Assembly: GCF_002206625.1 (NCBI RefSeq)
Contig: NZ_NGUP01000001.1
Coordinates: 372,001-436,000, forward strand
Length of the DNA stretch: 64,000 bases
Source: Polynucleobacter campilacus
GTDB taxonomy: Bacteria > Pseudomonadota > Gammaproteobacteria > Burkholderiales > Burkholderiaceae
Direction of reading: 5' to 3'
The first letter of the stretch is position 1; each line of letters opens with the position of its first letter. Below, in pieces: positions 1 through 12,790 of the stretch. The translations under genes were made by a program, and so were the position numbers. The notes below the pieces were generated by a model. That model saw nothing but the letters and a program-made list of their open reading frames with translations, searched no databases and was not told where the DNA came from.

Positions 1-267
1 GCTTGCGGTAGATCAGATCAAGTGATTGTGTACTGCTATGGCGGACACACTAGCAAAATTTGGTGGGATGGCATTGCCAATAAACTCACACGCGCTCGCA
101 ATCTCCAAGTTATTTCTATCCCAGCGACGCAAGCAAATGAACTCAATAAATTGGTTGAGCGCAGCATGGTCATTCATGTAAACATTCAGGATGGCGAAGC
201 TTATGTCTCCTCAGATCAGGGGCAAGTAACGATCACACCTGAAATTTGGCGCAGTAATCAAGAGTAA
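1..267 (+). CDS. yaeQ: YaeQ family protein (5' end missing)
   Basis: The reading frame is open from base 1, so this is the last 88 codons of a gene that starts outside the window. The visible part contains YCYGGHTSKIWW followed by a region ending ITPEIWR. It aligns by eye with the C-terminal half of E. coli YaeQ (ALFTYNSRAAQIWW, then a short beta-rich tail ending near LTAWQ). YaeQ proteins have a PD-(D/E)XK-like fold and no settled biochemical role. The GTG at 22 is probably an internal valine codon, not the start. The family call is fairly secure; function is unknown. Confidence 0.85.
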   Translation, partial: ACGRSDQVIVYCYGGHTSKIWWDGIANKLTRARNLQVISIPATQANELNKLVERSMVIHVNIQDGEAYVSSDQGQVTITPEIWRSNQE

Positions 268-279
268 ACATTTTTGTAG

Positions 280-696
280 ATGAAATCCGTCGTCTTTGAT
301 ACCAATGTTCTGCTAGATCTATTTGTCTTTAATGACTTTAGAGCACTACATTTAAAACAAGCCCTGATTGAGCAAAAAATTGATGCGCTTACCAGCCTAA
401 AAACTCTGGAAGAGTTTGCAGATGTGATCTCTAGACCCCTGTTTTCTTTAGAGACAGTAGAACAAGAGAAAATCTTAGATCAATGGAAATCTCTATCAAG
501 AGTCTTAGATGATCAAAGTCTATTGAGCTCCCCCTGGCTCTGCCAGGACCCTGATGATCAGATCTTTCTAGACCTAGCCTTTACCGCAAAGCCCTGCACT
601 CTGATTAGTAAAGACAATGAAGTATTAAAGTTTGCCGCTCGGGCTGCAAAAGAGAATATTTTGATTTCTGCTGACTATCAGTCTTTAGACTTCTAG
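280..696 (+). CDS. PIN-domain protein, putative solitary toxin-like RNase (COG1569-like)
   Basis: The 138-residue protein begins with the PIN-fold opening [12 protein letters not shown] (Asp7). Further conserved acidic positions appear at Glu44/45, Asp92/93 (in [13 protein letters not shown]) and Asp112 (ISKDNE). This is the four-acid metal site of PIN ribonucleases. It resembles the family often annotated as a putative toxin component of PIN toxin-antitoxin systems. It starts 13 bases after yaeQ and no antitoxin-sized gene precedes it, so it may be a housekeeping or solitary PIN protein. Its last 12 bases overlap the convergent oxidoreductase gene. No Shine-Dalgarno is evident, so it may be translated after yaeQ. 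Confidence 0.8.
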   Translation: MKSVVFDTNVLLDLFVFNDFRALHLKQALIEQKIDALTSLKTLEEFADVISRPLFSLETVEQEKILDQWKSLSRVLDDQSLLSSPWLCQDPDDQIFLDLAFTAKPCTLISKDNEVLKFAARAAKENILISADYQSLDF

Positions 697-1689
697 CGAC
701 TGAGCAGCCTGTGCTGCAATTTCAAACGAACGCAAGCGGGCTTGATGATCAAAGATTTGTCCGGTGATGATGATTTCATCTGCTCCAGTAGCTTCTAGCC
801 AATAAAGCATTCCTTTTTTAACGGTTTCTAGTGAGCCCACCACAGAGACTTGCAAGGTATGCGCTGCTGCTGCCTGCTCGTGGGGCTCACAAAATTCATC
901 GAGATTCGTTATTGGTGGTGGTAATTGACCACGGGTATTACGCCGCATTCGAACCACATTTTGCTGCAGGGTTGTAAATAGATAAGCAGCCTCTTCATCT
1001 GTATCAGCAGCCACAACATTCATCACAAAAGCACAATACGGTTTATCTAATTTATCTGAGGGCTTAAAGAGCTCACGATAAATCCTCATTGCCTCCAATA
1101 ATTGATCGGGTGCAAAGTGTGAGGCAAATGTATAAGGTAAGCCAAAATGCGCAGCTAGCTGAGCGCCATAAAGACTAGAGCCTAGAATCCAAATTGGTAC
1201 CTCAGTGTTAGCGCCAGGAATGGCCTTAACAGTCTGACCCTCCTGAATCGGGCCAAAATAATGCTGCAATTCGCGCACATCTTGTGGAAACCGATCATCA
1301 CTACCAAGTAGATCTCGACGCAAGGCTCTTGCTGTCACCTGGTCGCTGCCAGGGGCCCTACCTAGACCCAAGTCAATTCGCCCGGGATAAAGAGACTCTA
1401 AGGTGCCAAACTGCTCAGCAATAACTAAGGGGGCATGGTTAGGCAGCATTACCCCGCCAGATCCTACGCGGATATGTGTTGTTCCTGCCGCCAAATATCC
1501 TATCAATACTGCTGTTGCAGAACTCGCATTCCCTGTCATATTGTGATGTTCAGCCACCCAATAGCGGGTATAGCCCCATTTTTCAGCATGCTGAGCAAGA
1601 TCCAAAGAATTACGCAAGGCATCAGCTGCAGTAAAACCGGCAGGAATGGGAGATATATCTAGAATGGAGTATGGGATGGGATTTGCCAT
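685..1689 (-). CDS. Luciferase-like flavin-dependent monooxygenase (LLM class, YhbW-like)
   Basis: The 334-residue protein matches bacterial luciferase-like oxidoreductases, TIM-barrel proteins using FMNH2 or F420. Visible motifs are [11 protein letters not shown] at the N-terminus, WVAEHHN near residue 45, and [14 protein letters not shown] near residue 105. The group is close to E. coli YhbW, whose substrate is unknown. The longest frame begins with GTG at 1692, but the ATG directly after it (1689) is preferred. It is divergent from the DUF1653 gene, with about 33 bases shared for both promoters. Family assignment is confident; the reaction is not predictable. Confidence 0.88.
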   Translation of the reverse strand: MANPIPYSILDISPIPAGFTAADALRNSLDLAQHAEKWGYTRYWVAEHHNMTGNASSATAVLIGYLAAGTTHIRVGSGGVMLPNHAPLVIAEQFGTLESLYPGRIDLGLGRAPGSDQVTARALRRDLLGSDDRFPQDVRELQHYFGPIQEGQTVKAIPGANTEVPIWILGSSLYGAQLAAHFGLPYTFASHFAPDQLLEAMRIYRELFKPSDKLDKPYCAFVMNVVAADTDEEAAYLFTTLQQNVVRMRRNTRGQLPPPITNLDEFCEPHEQAAAAHTLQVSVVGSLETVKKGMLYWLEATGADEIIITGQIFDHQARLRSFEIAAQAAQSLEV

Positions 1690-1710
1690 CACAAGATCAT
1701 ACTGAGAAAG

Positions 1711-1716
1711 TACATT
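1711..1716 (+). promoter_or_regulatory. Possible -10 element of a leaderless DUF1653 transcript
   Basis: TACATT lies six bases before the ATG at 1723, and no Shine-Dalgarno is visible. The spacing matches the stronger trxB, pdxH, argH and dcd examples in this window. The -35 region is not convincing and the hexamer matches TATAAT at only four of six positions. Confidence 0.25.
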
Positions 1717-1722
1717 GTTGAC

Positions 1723-1944
1723 ATGACTAAGCCCAAAATGGCTGCCCCTGATGCGGGACTCTTTAAGCCCGGCAGCAAACTAAAACATCTAAAGACGGGT
1801 GGATTTTATAAAGTCGTCTTATTAGCAAATGTTGAAGCCTCTCTTGAGCCAGCCTACGTTTATGAATCAATGCAATCGCATGATTTTTGGATTAGGCCAA
1901 AAGCAGAAATGGAAGATGGGCGTTTTGAGCTTGTCTCAGAATAA
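1723..1944 (+). CDS. DUF1653-like small protein
   Basis: The 73-residue protein carries [17 protein letters not shown], then [23 protein letters not shown]. This is the pattern of DUF1653: a short beta-rich fold with a central [VL]-Y-x-[SA] and a terminal W-x-R-P. The function of the family is not established. It lies 12 bases upstream of slyX on the same strand, so the two are probably co-transcribed. An internal ATG at 1738 is an alternative start but would remove only five residues. Confidence 0.75.
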   Translation: MTKPKMAAPDAGLFKPGSKLKHLKTGGFYKVVLLANVEASLEPAYVYESMQSHDFWIRPKAEMEDGRFELVSE

Positions 1945-1956
1945 AAGGTAAGTTAT

Positions 1957-2157
1957 ATGAGTGATGAGCGCATTACTAATCTAGAAATCAAATTGAGCTT
2001 TACTGAAGACTTGATTGAAAAACTCAATGAGACTGTCTATAAGCAACAGCAACAAATTGAATTTCTGTATCGCGAGCTAAAAGCCATTAAAGAACAGGCC
2101 AGCAGCTCTGGCGGTGGTGGTGGCAGCCTCAAAGATGAAATCCCCCCTCACTATTAG
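1957..2157 (+). CDS. slyX: SlyX family coiled-coil protein
   Basis: The 66-residue protein is almost entirely a predicted coiled coil (ERITNLEIKLSFTEDLIEKL, then a Gln-rich heptad stretch). It ends with a Ser/Gly linker and the signature tail EIPPHY, matching the PPPHY end of E. coli SlyX. Role unknown; in E. coli slyX sits beside slyD. An AAAGGTAAG Shine-Dalgarno precedes the ATG. The five-Gly run before the tail is low complexity and probably flexible. Confidence 0.88.
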   Translation: MSDERITNLEIKLSFTEDLIEKLNETVYKQQQQIEFLYRELKAIKEQASSSGGGGGSLKDEIPPHY

Positions 2158-2227
2158 ATGACTGATAAGATCATCCTGTAAGAACCATCCTCTAACAACT
2201 TCTCATCAGAAGAAAAGGCAGAAAATC

Positions 2228-2575
2228 ATGGGCAACTTAACGCTATTTGTAATTCAATGGGGACTCACTTCCCTATCCCTATGGGTAGCTAGCTATATAT
2301 TTAGTGGTTTGCGTTTTGCTGATGGAGGGTCACTCATCATTGCAGCCTTGCTCTTAGGATTCGCCAATGCCATCGTTAAACCATTACTCATTTTGTTTAC
2401 CTTACCTTTAACGGTAATTACGATGGGCTTATTTTTATTGGTTATCAATGCTTTAGTCTTGATGCTAGTATCGTCAGTCGTTAGTGGCTTTACGATTTCT
2501 AGCTTCTGGACCGCGCTCTTTGCGAGCATCTTTATTTCTTTATTCAGCCTCTTTATCAGTGGCCTAGTCTTCTAA
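2228..2575 (+). CDS. Four-TM membrane protein of the phage holin 4-2 / YvlD type
   Basis: The 115-residue hydrophobic protein has about four membrane segments. It shows the family's conserved middle: GFANAIVKPLLILFTLPLTVITMGL, here covering roughly residues 44-68. The Pfam name refers to a phage holin, but these proteins are common chromosomal genes and nothing phage-like is nearby. The upstream leader contains AGAAAAGGCAG as a plausible ribosome site. Function is unknown. Confidence 0.85.
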   Translation: MGNLTLFVIQWGLTSLSLWVASYIFSGLRFADGGSLIIAALLLGFANAIVKPLLILFTLPLTVITMGLFLLVINALVLMLVSSVVSGFTISSFWTALFASIFISLFSLFISGLVF

Positions 2576-2583
2576 AAACTCAA

Positions 2584-4389
2584 TTAATTAGATCCTGGAT
2601 AGATATCTGCCCAAGAATGCAGCGCCGTTTTGCAGGGCTGCCTCTTGGTGCTCATGGACCTTACATTCTCTGCAGCAATACTCATCCCGCCGGTTAAAAA
2701 GCCTAAGCCGATAGATACCGCGCTATTAACAACCCCTTCTTTATTAATACCAGCCTTGGGATTTTGCAAAGTACCCTCAAGTTGCACCAAACTACCTAAG
2801 TCAACCCCTGTAGTCAGACCAGATTTTTGATGGGGATCAATCTTGAGATTGATTGCTTCACTATTCAAATTCACCACACCCGACAACACAATGTTTAATT
2901 TATCAGTCTCTACCCCAACTGAATCTTTCACATTCACTATGCCATTGATGACTGGCAAATAAGCAACGGCGCATTCCAACACAGTCTGATTGCTTTGCTT
3001 GCGCATTGGATTTAATGTATCCATGATTGTGATAGCTAGGTCACCAGCAGCATTTAGCAGCCTTGAGTCAATGCGGGCATTACCCACCGTCATTTGCGCA
3101 GAACCATTTGCACCCCCAACTATCTGATGCAAGCTTTTTCCTCTGCCAGATAGATTTAAGGCAACTTGAACATCTCCCCCGCTCACCTTGGCACTGGAAT
3201 CACTACTAACGACTACTTGCTCCAAAGTAAATCCTTTAGCAAGTGCCTTCATAGAGACTGCAGGCGCAGCGCTGCTGATCTGTGAGAGCGAAATTTGTGC
3301 CTGGGCCTGCCCTTTACCTAAATCAAATTTCAGATCATTGATATCAATCCTGTCTCCTTTAAATGCAATGGTGCCGCTCATGTCCTTCAGGGCCGTCAAA
3401 TTTGGTAGCTTGAGTTCATTCATATTGAGTGCAATGCTTCCATTAGCGTTTGGCAGTAAATTAAATGGCAACGCATCATCACTAAAGAAATATTTACTCT
3501 GAGTACTGATAGGCTTTACTAGTCCTGTTGATTTTCCGACAGAAGATGCGATGGAAGCAGCGGCTAGTGGAGCCAAGTCAAACGATTTAGACTCCAGCTT
3601 GATATCGAATTGTGGCGATACCTTGGGCTCTTTATCAATCTTGCCTGTGATATCTAAGGACTTTCCATTGAGAGTCAGCGTCAAATCCAGACTTGTCTTC
3701 AAGGGAGCCTGATCCCAATCGACGATAGCCTGGCGCACCGAGCCCATATTACCTTTGAGACCTAATTTGTAATTGGCATATTGAAGATCCAGCAAGATAG
3801 CCGTTTTGCTGCCCTCAGCCATGAGAGAAAGCTTTGGTATCTCCAACAGCTTGATTGGATTGTCACCATTCTGATAGCTAATGTGTGCATCCGAAACGCG
3901 AATGGCTTCGATTGCCATCAAAATGTTGTCACTAGAAGATGTTTGGGGAGGAGCACTAGAACTACTTTTTGAATGACTAGCAGTGACTGGCGACGATAAA
4001 TTCCAATTGCTTTGCCCTACTTGATTGGTCTGCAAATACGCATCAAGTCCAACAAGATTGATGCTGCTAATTTCTACGCGTCCTAAAAACAGAGGAAATA
4101 ACTTCACATCGAGCTCAATCTGCTTTAAAGCCAGCATTTGGGATTGACTTGCCCATGAAGCGTTACTTAGGGTAACTTGTTCAGCCTTGACGCCAATTGA
4201 AGGAAAAATCTTGAGACTTACTGGTCCTGCAATTTTGAGATCCCGTCCCGTGGCATCTTTCACTGCGGAACTAAGTAATTGAGTTAATTGCGTTGGGTTG
4301 ATAGATGATGCGGCATACCAAGCCCCCAGACCTCCCAGGGTTAAGATAGCCGCAAAGGTGATCAGAGTGATTTTGAGAGTTTTAGTCAT
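2584..4389 (-). CDS. AsmA family protein
   Basis: The 601-residue protein starts with one membrane anchor (about residues 7-27), followed by a long periplasmic beta-rich region. Typical AsmA features are the early SSINPTQLTQLLSSAVKDAT segment with GPVSLKIFPSIGVKAEQVTLSN, and a C-terminal AsmA_2-type region near residues 400-560 (GGDVQVALNLSGRG, later LKIDPHQKSGL). AsmA-like proteins bridge inner and outer membranes and are implicated in phospholipid transport and outer-membrane assembly. A Ser-rich linker sits near residue 140. It converges with the preceding membrane protein gene. No operon partner is apparent. Confidence 0.85.
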   Translation of the reverse strand: MTKTLKITLITFAAILTLGGLGAWYAASSINPTQLTQLLSSAVKDATGRDLKIAGPVSLKIFPSIGVKAEQVTLSNASWASQSQMLALKQIELDVKLFPLFLGRVEISSINLVGLDAYLQTNQVGQSNWNLSSPVTASHSKSSSSAPPQTSSSDNILMAIEAIRVSDAHISYQNGDNPIKLLEIPKLSLMAEGSKTAILLDLQYANYKLGLKGNMGSVRQAIVDWDQAPLKTSLDLTLTLNGKSLDITGKIDKEPKVSPQFDIKLESKSFDLAPLAAASIASSVGKSTGLVKPISTQSKYFFSDDALPFNLLPNANGSIALNMNELKLPNLTALKDMSGTIAFKGDRIDINDLKFDLGKGQAQAQISLSQISSAAPAVSMKALAKGFTLEQVVVSSDSSAKVSGGDVQVALNLSGRGKSLHQIVGGANGSAQMTVGNARIDSRLLNAAGDLAITIMDTLNPMRKQSNQTVLECAVAYLPVINGIVNVKDSVGVETDKLNIVLSGVVNLNSEAINLKIDPHQKSGLTTGVDLGSLVQLEGTLQNPKAGINKEGVVNSAVSIGLGFLTGGMSIAAENVRSMSTKRQPCKTALHSWADIYPGSN

Positions 4390-4545
4390 TACGGATTCAT
4401 TCTATATCGAGCCCATCGGGATCGTAAGTCTTTCCTGGCCATCAGCAGGACAAGCCCTATACAGCCCGTATTAAAACTATCAGGAATTTGCAGTAATATC
4501 TATCAGTACTGCAGCTCATTAATAGCAAACGAAGGGTAATAAACC

Positions 4546-5349
4546 ATGGCTACAAAGAAATCACCAGCAAAAAAGAAAGTAGCTACTAAGGCGTTAAAAA
4601 AAGCCCCTGCAAAGAAGGTTGTTAAGAAGGTGACGACTAAGAAGCAGGCAACCAAGAAAACCGCTAAAAAGGTAGTGAAAAAGGTAGCTGCCAAGAAGCC
4701 AGCTGCCAAGAAGGTAGCTAAAAAAGCAGTCGAGAAAGCACCAGCTAAATCTTCTAAGGTAGATCAATATGGTCTTGAGAAAGACGATGAGTTTTATGGT
4801 CTTTACTTCGCCAAATCTACCAGTAAAGGTCTTGTAGAAGTAAAGCCCTGCACCTTCACATTGATGTACTGGTGGAAAGGTTTGCTTGGCTACCCTGACA
4901 TGATTGAGATTTCTAAAGGCAGCAATACTGCAATGTTGCAGTTTGAATCTACTTTTGGTGGTGGCGATTCTGGTGAAACAGAATTAACTGAGCAAGATGT
5001 TCTAGATATTGACCATATTATTGAAGTAGACGAGCAAGAAATGCTGATCTCGCTCTACTCCTATGTACCCATTCCGGTTCCAGATAAATTAATTGGTGCG
5101 CTAGGTTTAGCGATTCTGAACATCAACCCAGAAACACGCTATGGCAGCCTTGAGTTGTGCACTACTGAAAATGAAGAAGGCCAAACAGAGCACTTCTTAC
5201 GCTATCGTGCGGCAACGTACTTACGCGGCATTAAATCCGGAAAAGTAGAAGCCATCGAGAGCATGGTCACCAATGGTTCCGAATTCTTCGGGCTTGCTTT
5301 AGATGCCATGTGTGTCAATAAGTCGATTAAGAAATGGTTGCTAAGCTAG
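4546..5349 (+). CDS. Histone H1-like Lys/Ala-rich tail fused to a YbjN-like domain
   Basis: The 267-residue protein has two very different parts. Residues 1-72 are built of Lys, Ala, Val, Pro and Thr in repeats such as KKVVKKV and AAKKPAAKK, like the C-terminal tails of eukaryotic H1 and of bacterial H1-like proteins that bind DNA non-specifically. Residues 75-267 form an acidic globular domain. There LISLYSYVPIPVP, a YGSLEL strand and the following LRYRAATYLRG stretch resemble YbjN / type III chaperone-like proteins. That second assignment is tentative. The Shine-Dalgarno GAAGGG precedes the ATG. A nucleoid-associated role is inferred from the tail only. Confidence 0.7.
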   Translation: MATKKSPAKKKVATKALKKAPAKKVVKKVTTKKQATKKTAKKVVKKVAAKKPAAKKVAKKAVEKAPAKSSKVDQYGLEKDDEFYGLYFAKSTSKGLVEVKPCTFTLMYWWKGLLGYPDMIEISKGSNTAMLQFESTFGGGDSGETELTEQDVLDIDHIIEVDEQEMLISLYSYVPIPVPDKLIGALGLAILNINPETRYGSLELCTTENEEGQTEHFLRYRAATYLRGIKSGKVEAIESMVTNGSEFFGLALDAMCVNKSIKKWLLS

Positions 5350-5374
5350 AGCCTTAGTAGGGCTTCATCGTCAC

Positions 5375-5635
5375 TTATCGGCATAAGTAGATATAAGTCA
5401 TTGGAAAACGGTCATTGACCGTTTTCCTACTTTCAGCAGCTACAGCATTCTGCTTTCCCAGCTTCTTGCATTCCGCAAGAGCCATTCCTTGAGCCTCATT
5501 CTCTTTAGCGCCTTTTGGGGCATGGACCCCAATCGCACCATCCGATTGTTTGTATACCCCAAACTCACTGTCTGGAGTTCCGCAGGCAAACAAAGCAAAA
5601 ACAAGAATGAGGGGTAAGTAAGCAGAAGTTTTCAT
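5375..5635 (-). CDS. Small predicted lipoprotein, hypothetical
   Basis: The 86-residue protein starts with a signal sequence (MKTSAYLPLILVFALFAC) ending in a lipobox-like LFAC, so Cys18 is probably lipidated. The mature part is small, Lys-rich and contains two more Cys. I do not recognise its family. An ATG nine bases further upstream (5644) is an alternative start. It converges with the histone-tail gene, and its 3' end holds a 25-base perfect palindrome (5403-5427) that may act as a terminator. Confidence 0.65.
   Translation of the reverse strand: MKTSAYLPLILVFALFACGTPDSEFGVYKQSDGAIGVHAPKGAKENEAQGMALAECKKLGKQNAVAAESRKTVNDRFPMTYIYLCR
5403..5427. terminator. Perfect 25-base palindrome at a convergent gene junction
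   Basis: GGAAAACGGTCA and TGACCGTTTTCC flank a single central T. The structure lies inside the 3' end of the lipoprotein coding sequence and just past the stop of the convergent histone-tail gene. The TTTT in the arm is short for an intrinsic terminator. It could act on both strands as a terminator or RNA 3'-end stabiliser. Confidence 0.4.
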
Positions 5636-5765
5636 TATGAGCATGGATAATTGAGAATTGATTCTATTCTAGAAGTAATTCTGATGATCCCAAATAGTAT
5701 AAATATATCTTTTTAAGATGTCTGTTTAGCTATCTATTGAGCTGCATAGCTGATACATTGAATTG

Positions 5766-6122
5766 ATGTTTAGTAAAAACCATGAGTTAATGATCGGCAG
5801 CATTTTTGCCTTACGTGCTTGGACCAAAGACCACCTCCCAATAGAAAATTCTTTGATTGCCTACGATTTAATTCTTGTTCTAGCTATTAATAACTACGCC
5901 AAAAATAACATCTCAATCAAAGAGCTGTTTGCTTCAGTCCCTCACTCCTATACAGCTGTGCGTGGACACTATCTCAGGTTTGTCAATGATGGCTGGATTG
6001 AGCATTATTTAGATGAGTCTGATAAACGGATCAAGTATGTTCGTCCGACCGCTAAGCTTGTGAAGACAATGAATGATTACGCTGCAGCAGCCAATAAACT
6101 CTTAATAAAAACTATTGACTAG
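5766..6122 (+). CDS. Winged-helix (MarR-like) putative transcriptional regulator
   Basis: The 118-residue protein looks like a compact winged helix. Helical segments (ENSLIAYDLILVLAINNYAK) precede a recognition region (ISIKELFASVPHSYTAVRGHYLRFVNDGWIEHY) and a wing with DESDKRIKYVRPT. DESDKR-x(3)-V-x-P is characteristic of MarR-type wings. The longest frame uses TTG at 5763, but the ATG at 5766 is preferred. The upstream region is AT-rich (TATAAATATAT around 5700). No neighbour suggests its target. Confidence 0.65.
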   Translation: MFSKNHELMIGSIFALRAWTKDHLPIENSLIAYDLILVLAINNYAKNNISIKELFASVPHSYTAVRGHYLRFVNDGWIEHYLDESDKRIKYVRPTAKLVKTMNDYAAAANKLLIKTID

Positions 6123-6125
6123 TTT

Positions 6126-6215
<90 letters not shown>

Positions 6216-6228
6216 GAACCGAAGAGCA

Positions 6229-6234
6229 ATTATA
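6229..6234 (-). promoter_or_regulatory. -10 element for tRNA-Ser
   Basis: On the minus strand a perfect TATAAT lies 13 bases before the first base of the tRNA. This would place the start site about six bases upstream of the mature 5' end. A -35 match is not clear. Confidence 0.5.
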
Positions 6235-6316
6235 GCGGGCATGCTAAGAATATCCGCGCAACCACAAGGGGCTTAAATCTCTTGAATTTAGGCAGTGAAA
6301 ATCCAATAATCACACT

Positions 6317-7799
<1,483 letters not shown>

Positions 7800-7824
7800 T
7801 TAATGCTTAATTAATATTGTGGCT

Positions 7825-8505
7825 CTAGTTTAAGCGTAAGACCTCAGCGCCGGCCGGTGGTGTAAAAGTGAAGCGATTTGCTGGTAAATTCACGTTCAGC
7901 TGGATTTTATCTAGGGTCACCAGCACCACGCTTCCCAGACCATCAATTAATTCTAGCGCTTTGGGTAAGCCATTGGCCATGCCTACTGAGATCTTTGTAT
8001 AAGGAAGATCGTTTCCGCTTTTGGCATTGGGATCTTTCTTGGGAGAAAGCCCAACCCACTTCATGCCGGAACGCTCCTCGCCCTCCACTAAATCAAAATG
8101 CTGATCCAAAGAGGATTCACCAAATAGAATCGCTGCAGGCGTTGCTGCCAGTGCTTGCCCTGCAGGACGAATGGTGGCTTGATTTAAATCCTTATCCCAC
8201 AAAGTCAGATATTTTCCATCTGCAATCAGTTTTTGCTCATATGGCTTTTGGGTATCCCAGATAAATCGTCCCGGACGCTGAAATACAAAGCGACCTTGCG
8301 TCTGGCGCACCAACTTCAAACCTTTATCTTGCGGCTCATTTGCTTTGGGTGTGCGCAACTGTTGTTGTACAAAATCACCTTCGGCTGTTTTGGAGTTACG
8401 TACAAACTGACGTAATTGATCAGCGCCGCTCTCGCTTTGGGAGAGGGCTGTGCCTGAAAACAGCATGGCAGTTCCAAAGATTACTGCAGATAAGAGTCTT
8501 TGCAA
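7825..8505 (-). CDS. lolA: Outer-membrane lipoprotein carrier protein LolA
   Basis: LolA is the periplasmic shuttle that takes lipoproteins from LolCDE to LolB. The protein has a signal peptide (RLLSAVIFGTAMLFSGTALSQ) and the family body: ADQLRQFVRNSKTAEGDFVQQQL, then GRFVFQRPGRFIWDTQKPYEQKLIADGKYLTLWDKDL. The longest frame begins at 8556 inside ftsK. The TTG at 8505, ten bases after the ftsK stop and with AAGG about eight bases before it, gives a normal signal peptide (226 aa) and is preferred. It is coupled to ftsK. Confidence is high for identity and moderate for the start. Confidence 0.92.
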   Translation of the reverse strand: MQRLLSAVIFGTAMLFSGTALSQSESGADQLRQFVRNSKTAEGDFVQQQLRTPKANEPQDKGLKLVRQTQGRFVFQRPGRFIWDTQKPYEQKLIADGKYLTLWDKDLNQATIRPAGQALAATPAAILFGESSLDQHFDLVEGEERSGMKWVGLSPKKDPNAKSGNDLPYTKISVGMANGLPKALELIDGLGSVVLVTLDKIQLNVNLPANRFTFTPPAGAEVLRLN

Positions 8506-8515
8506 AATGACTGCC

Positions 8516-11824
<3,309 letters not shown>

Positions 11825-11846
11825 GACTTCTGAGGATTCTCTAAGC

Positions 11847-11877
11847 AAAAACGCCTAGCAATGCTAGGCGTTTTTTC
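11847..11877 (+). terminator. Intrinsic terminator of trxB
   Basis: ACGCCTAGC pairs with GCTAGGCGT around an AAT loop, followed by TTTTTT and preceded by AAAA, so it may work in both directions. The same stem recurs at 12836-12868 in the opposite orientation, at the end of hppA. Confidence 0.9.
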
Positions 11878-11891
11878 TTAAGGAGCGCTAT

Positions 11892-12290
11892 TTAAACCCA
11901 ATTTTCAAGAGCTAGATTTGGAACCCTTTTAAATTCAGATAAATTGTTGGTGACCAAAGTTAATCCATGACTTCTGGCGTGAGCAGCAATATGAATATCA
12001 TTTACACCGATTGGCTTTCCGGATCGCTCTAAAAATGCTTTTATTTGGCCGTAATGCTGAGTCGCATTTATATCGTAAGGCAAAACCTCTAAATGACTGA
12101 TAAAGTCCTCAATAGTGTTGAGATTCTTTTCTACTTGCTTGCTTTTTTCAGCGCTATAAATTAACTCTGCCAACGTAATAGTAGATATAGCCATACGACT
12201 TGCATTTTTATTAAAAACCTTAAGGGCCTCTAGAGGTTTTCGTTTCACAACATAAATAACAATGTTTGTGTCTAATAAGTATTTAAGCAT
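11892..12290 (-). CDS. vapC: VapC-family PIN-domain ribonuclease toxin
   Basis: The 132-residue toxin of a type II module opens with YLLDTNIVIYVVKRKP (Asp7). It shows Glu42 in STITLAELIYSAEKS and Asp98 in VNDIHIAAHARSHGL, then LVTNNLSEFKRVPNL. This is the tRNA(fMet)-cleaving VapC subgroup pattern. All catalytic acids are present, so it should be active. Its ATG overlaps the vapB stop by one base (TAATG), implying translational coupling. The pair lies between two terminators that close trxB and hppA. Confidence 0.92.
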   Translation of the reverse strand: MLKYLLDTNIVIYVVKRKPLEALKVFNKNASRMAISTITLAELIYSAEKSKQVEKNLNTIEDFISHLEVLPYDINATQHYGQIKAFLERSGKPIGVNDIHIAAHARSHGLTLVTNNLSEFKRVPNLALENWV

Positions 12291-12523
12291 TAAAGAGGCT
12301 CTCTATCACCTTGTTCTTGGGTCCCTCTTTCATCCATAAAGTCGTCACTTACACCTGCTTCACTTAAGAAGAAGTTGTCCCATATGTTTTCAATTGGGGC
12401 AATGATGCGTTCACAGCCTTTTGCACGAACATTCACCTTGCGAACATTCTCTGGAAGCCGCATCTCGACAGGTAGTCGCACTGCCTGAGTTCGATTGTTC
12501 GTAAAAACAGTTGAAATAGCCAA
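12290..12523 (-). CDS. vapB: VapB-type antitoxin (TTG start)
   Basis: The 77-residue antitoxin begins AISTVFTNNRTQAVRLPVEM, the swapped-hairpin AbrB-like DNA-binding fold seen in VapB partners of this VapC group. It continues with VRKVNVRAKGCERIIAP and an acidic tail that would wrap the toxin. The start is placed at TTG 12523 because GAGGAGG sits eight bases upstream and the product then matches the family. The longer frame to 12571 has no ribosome site and adds unrelated residues. The weak start codon could limit its level relative to the toxin. Confidence 0.88.
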   Translation of the reverse strand: MAISTVFTNNRTQAVRLPVEMRLPENVRKVNVRAKGCERIIAPIENIWDNFFLSEAGVSDDFMDERGTQEQGDREPL

Positions 12524-12542
12524 AATCCAGTCCTCCTCATGT

Positions 12543-12559
12543 ATATAGCAATTGTATAT
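12543..12559. promoter_or_regulatory. Possible vapBC operator/promoter
   Basis: An imperfect palindrome, ATATA-N7-TATAT, lies about 20 bases upstream of the vapB TTG and overlaps -10-like sequences (TACAAT on the minus strand). VapBC complexes usually bind such sites to repress their own operon. No experimental information can be read here. Confidence 0.4.
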
Positions 12560-12598
12560 TGCATTTAACACTCTTACAACCCCTATTTAAGGGAGGAT

Positions 12599-12790
12599 TT
12601 ATGTCCTATTGGGTTTGATGGCAGTTGTAATGACGCTCTTCCACGCAAGGTCATCCTCTTTTTCATGGGCCAGTATTTCTGACTCTGTAACCAATGCCAA
12701 TGCTTTGTGATCAACAAAACCACTGGGAAATGTTTTGGGATTTTTTAGGTCAACATGAATTCTAAAAAATTTAATTTTTTGTATACCCAA
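12599..12790 (-). CDS. Small ORF, possibly a gene remnant
   Basis: This is a 63-codon frame from TTG 12790. The open frame actually extends further upstream (reading GEYGYWITYHL before it) without any usable start. The protein (FRIHVDLKNPKTFPSGFVDHKALALVTES...) looks real in composition, but I do not recognise it. Absence of a Shine-Dalgarno and of a start for the upstream part suggests a 5'-truncated gene inside the small island between the two terminators. Confidence 0.35.
   Translation of the reverse strand: MGIQKIKFFRIHVDLKNPKTFPSGFVDHKALALVTESEILAHEKEDDLAWKSVITTAIKPNRT

Noticed and set aside
2228..2575. Phage holin-family protein as a sign of a prophage
   Set aside because: The family is a common chromosomal membrane protein and no phage genes are present.
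4503..4709. 68-codon minus-strand frame opposite the histone-like tail
   Set aside because: It is the antisense of Lys/Ala repeats (giving Phe/Leu/Thr-rich text) and has no independent support.
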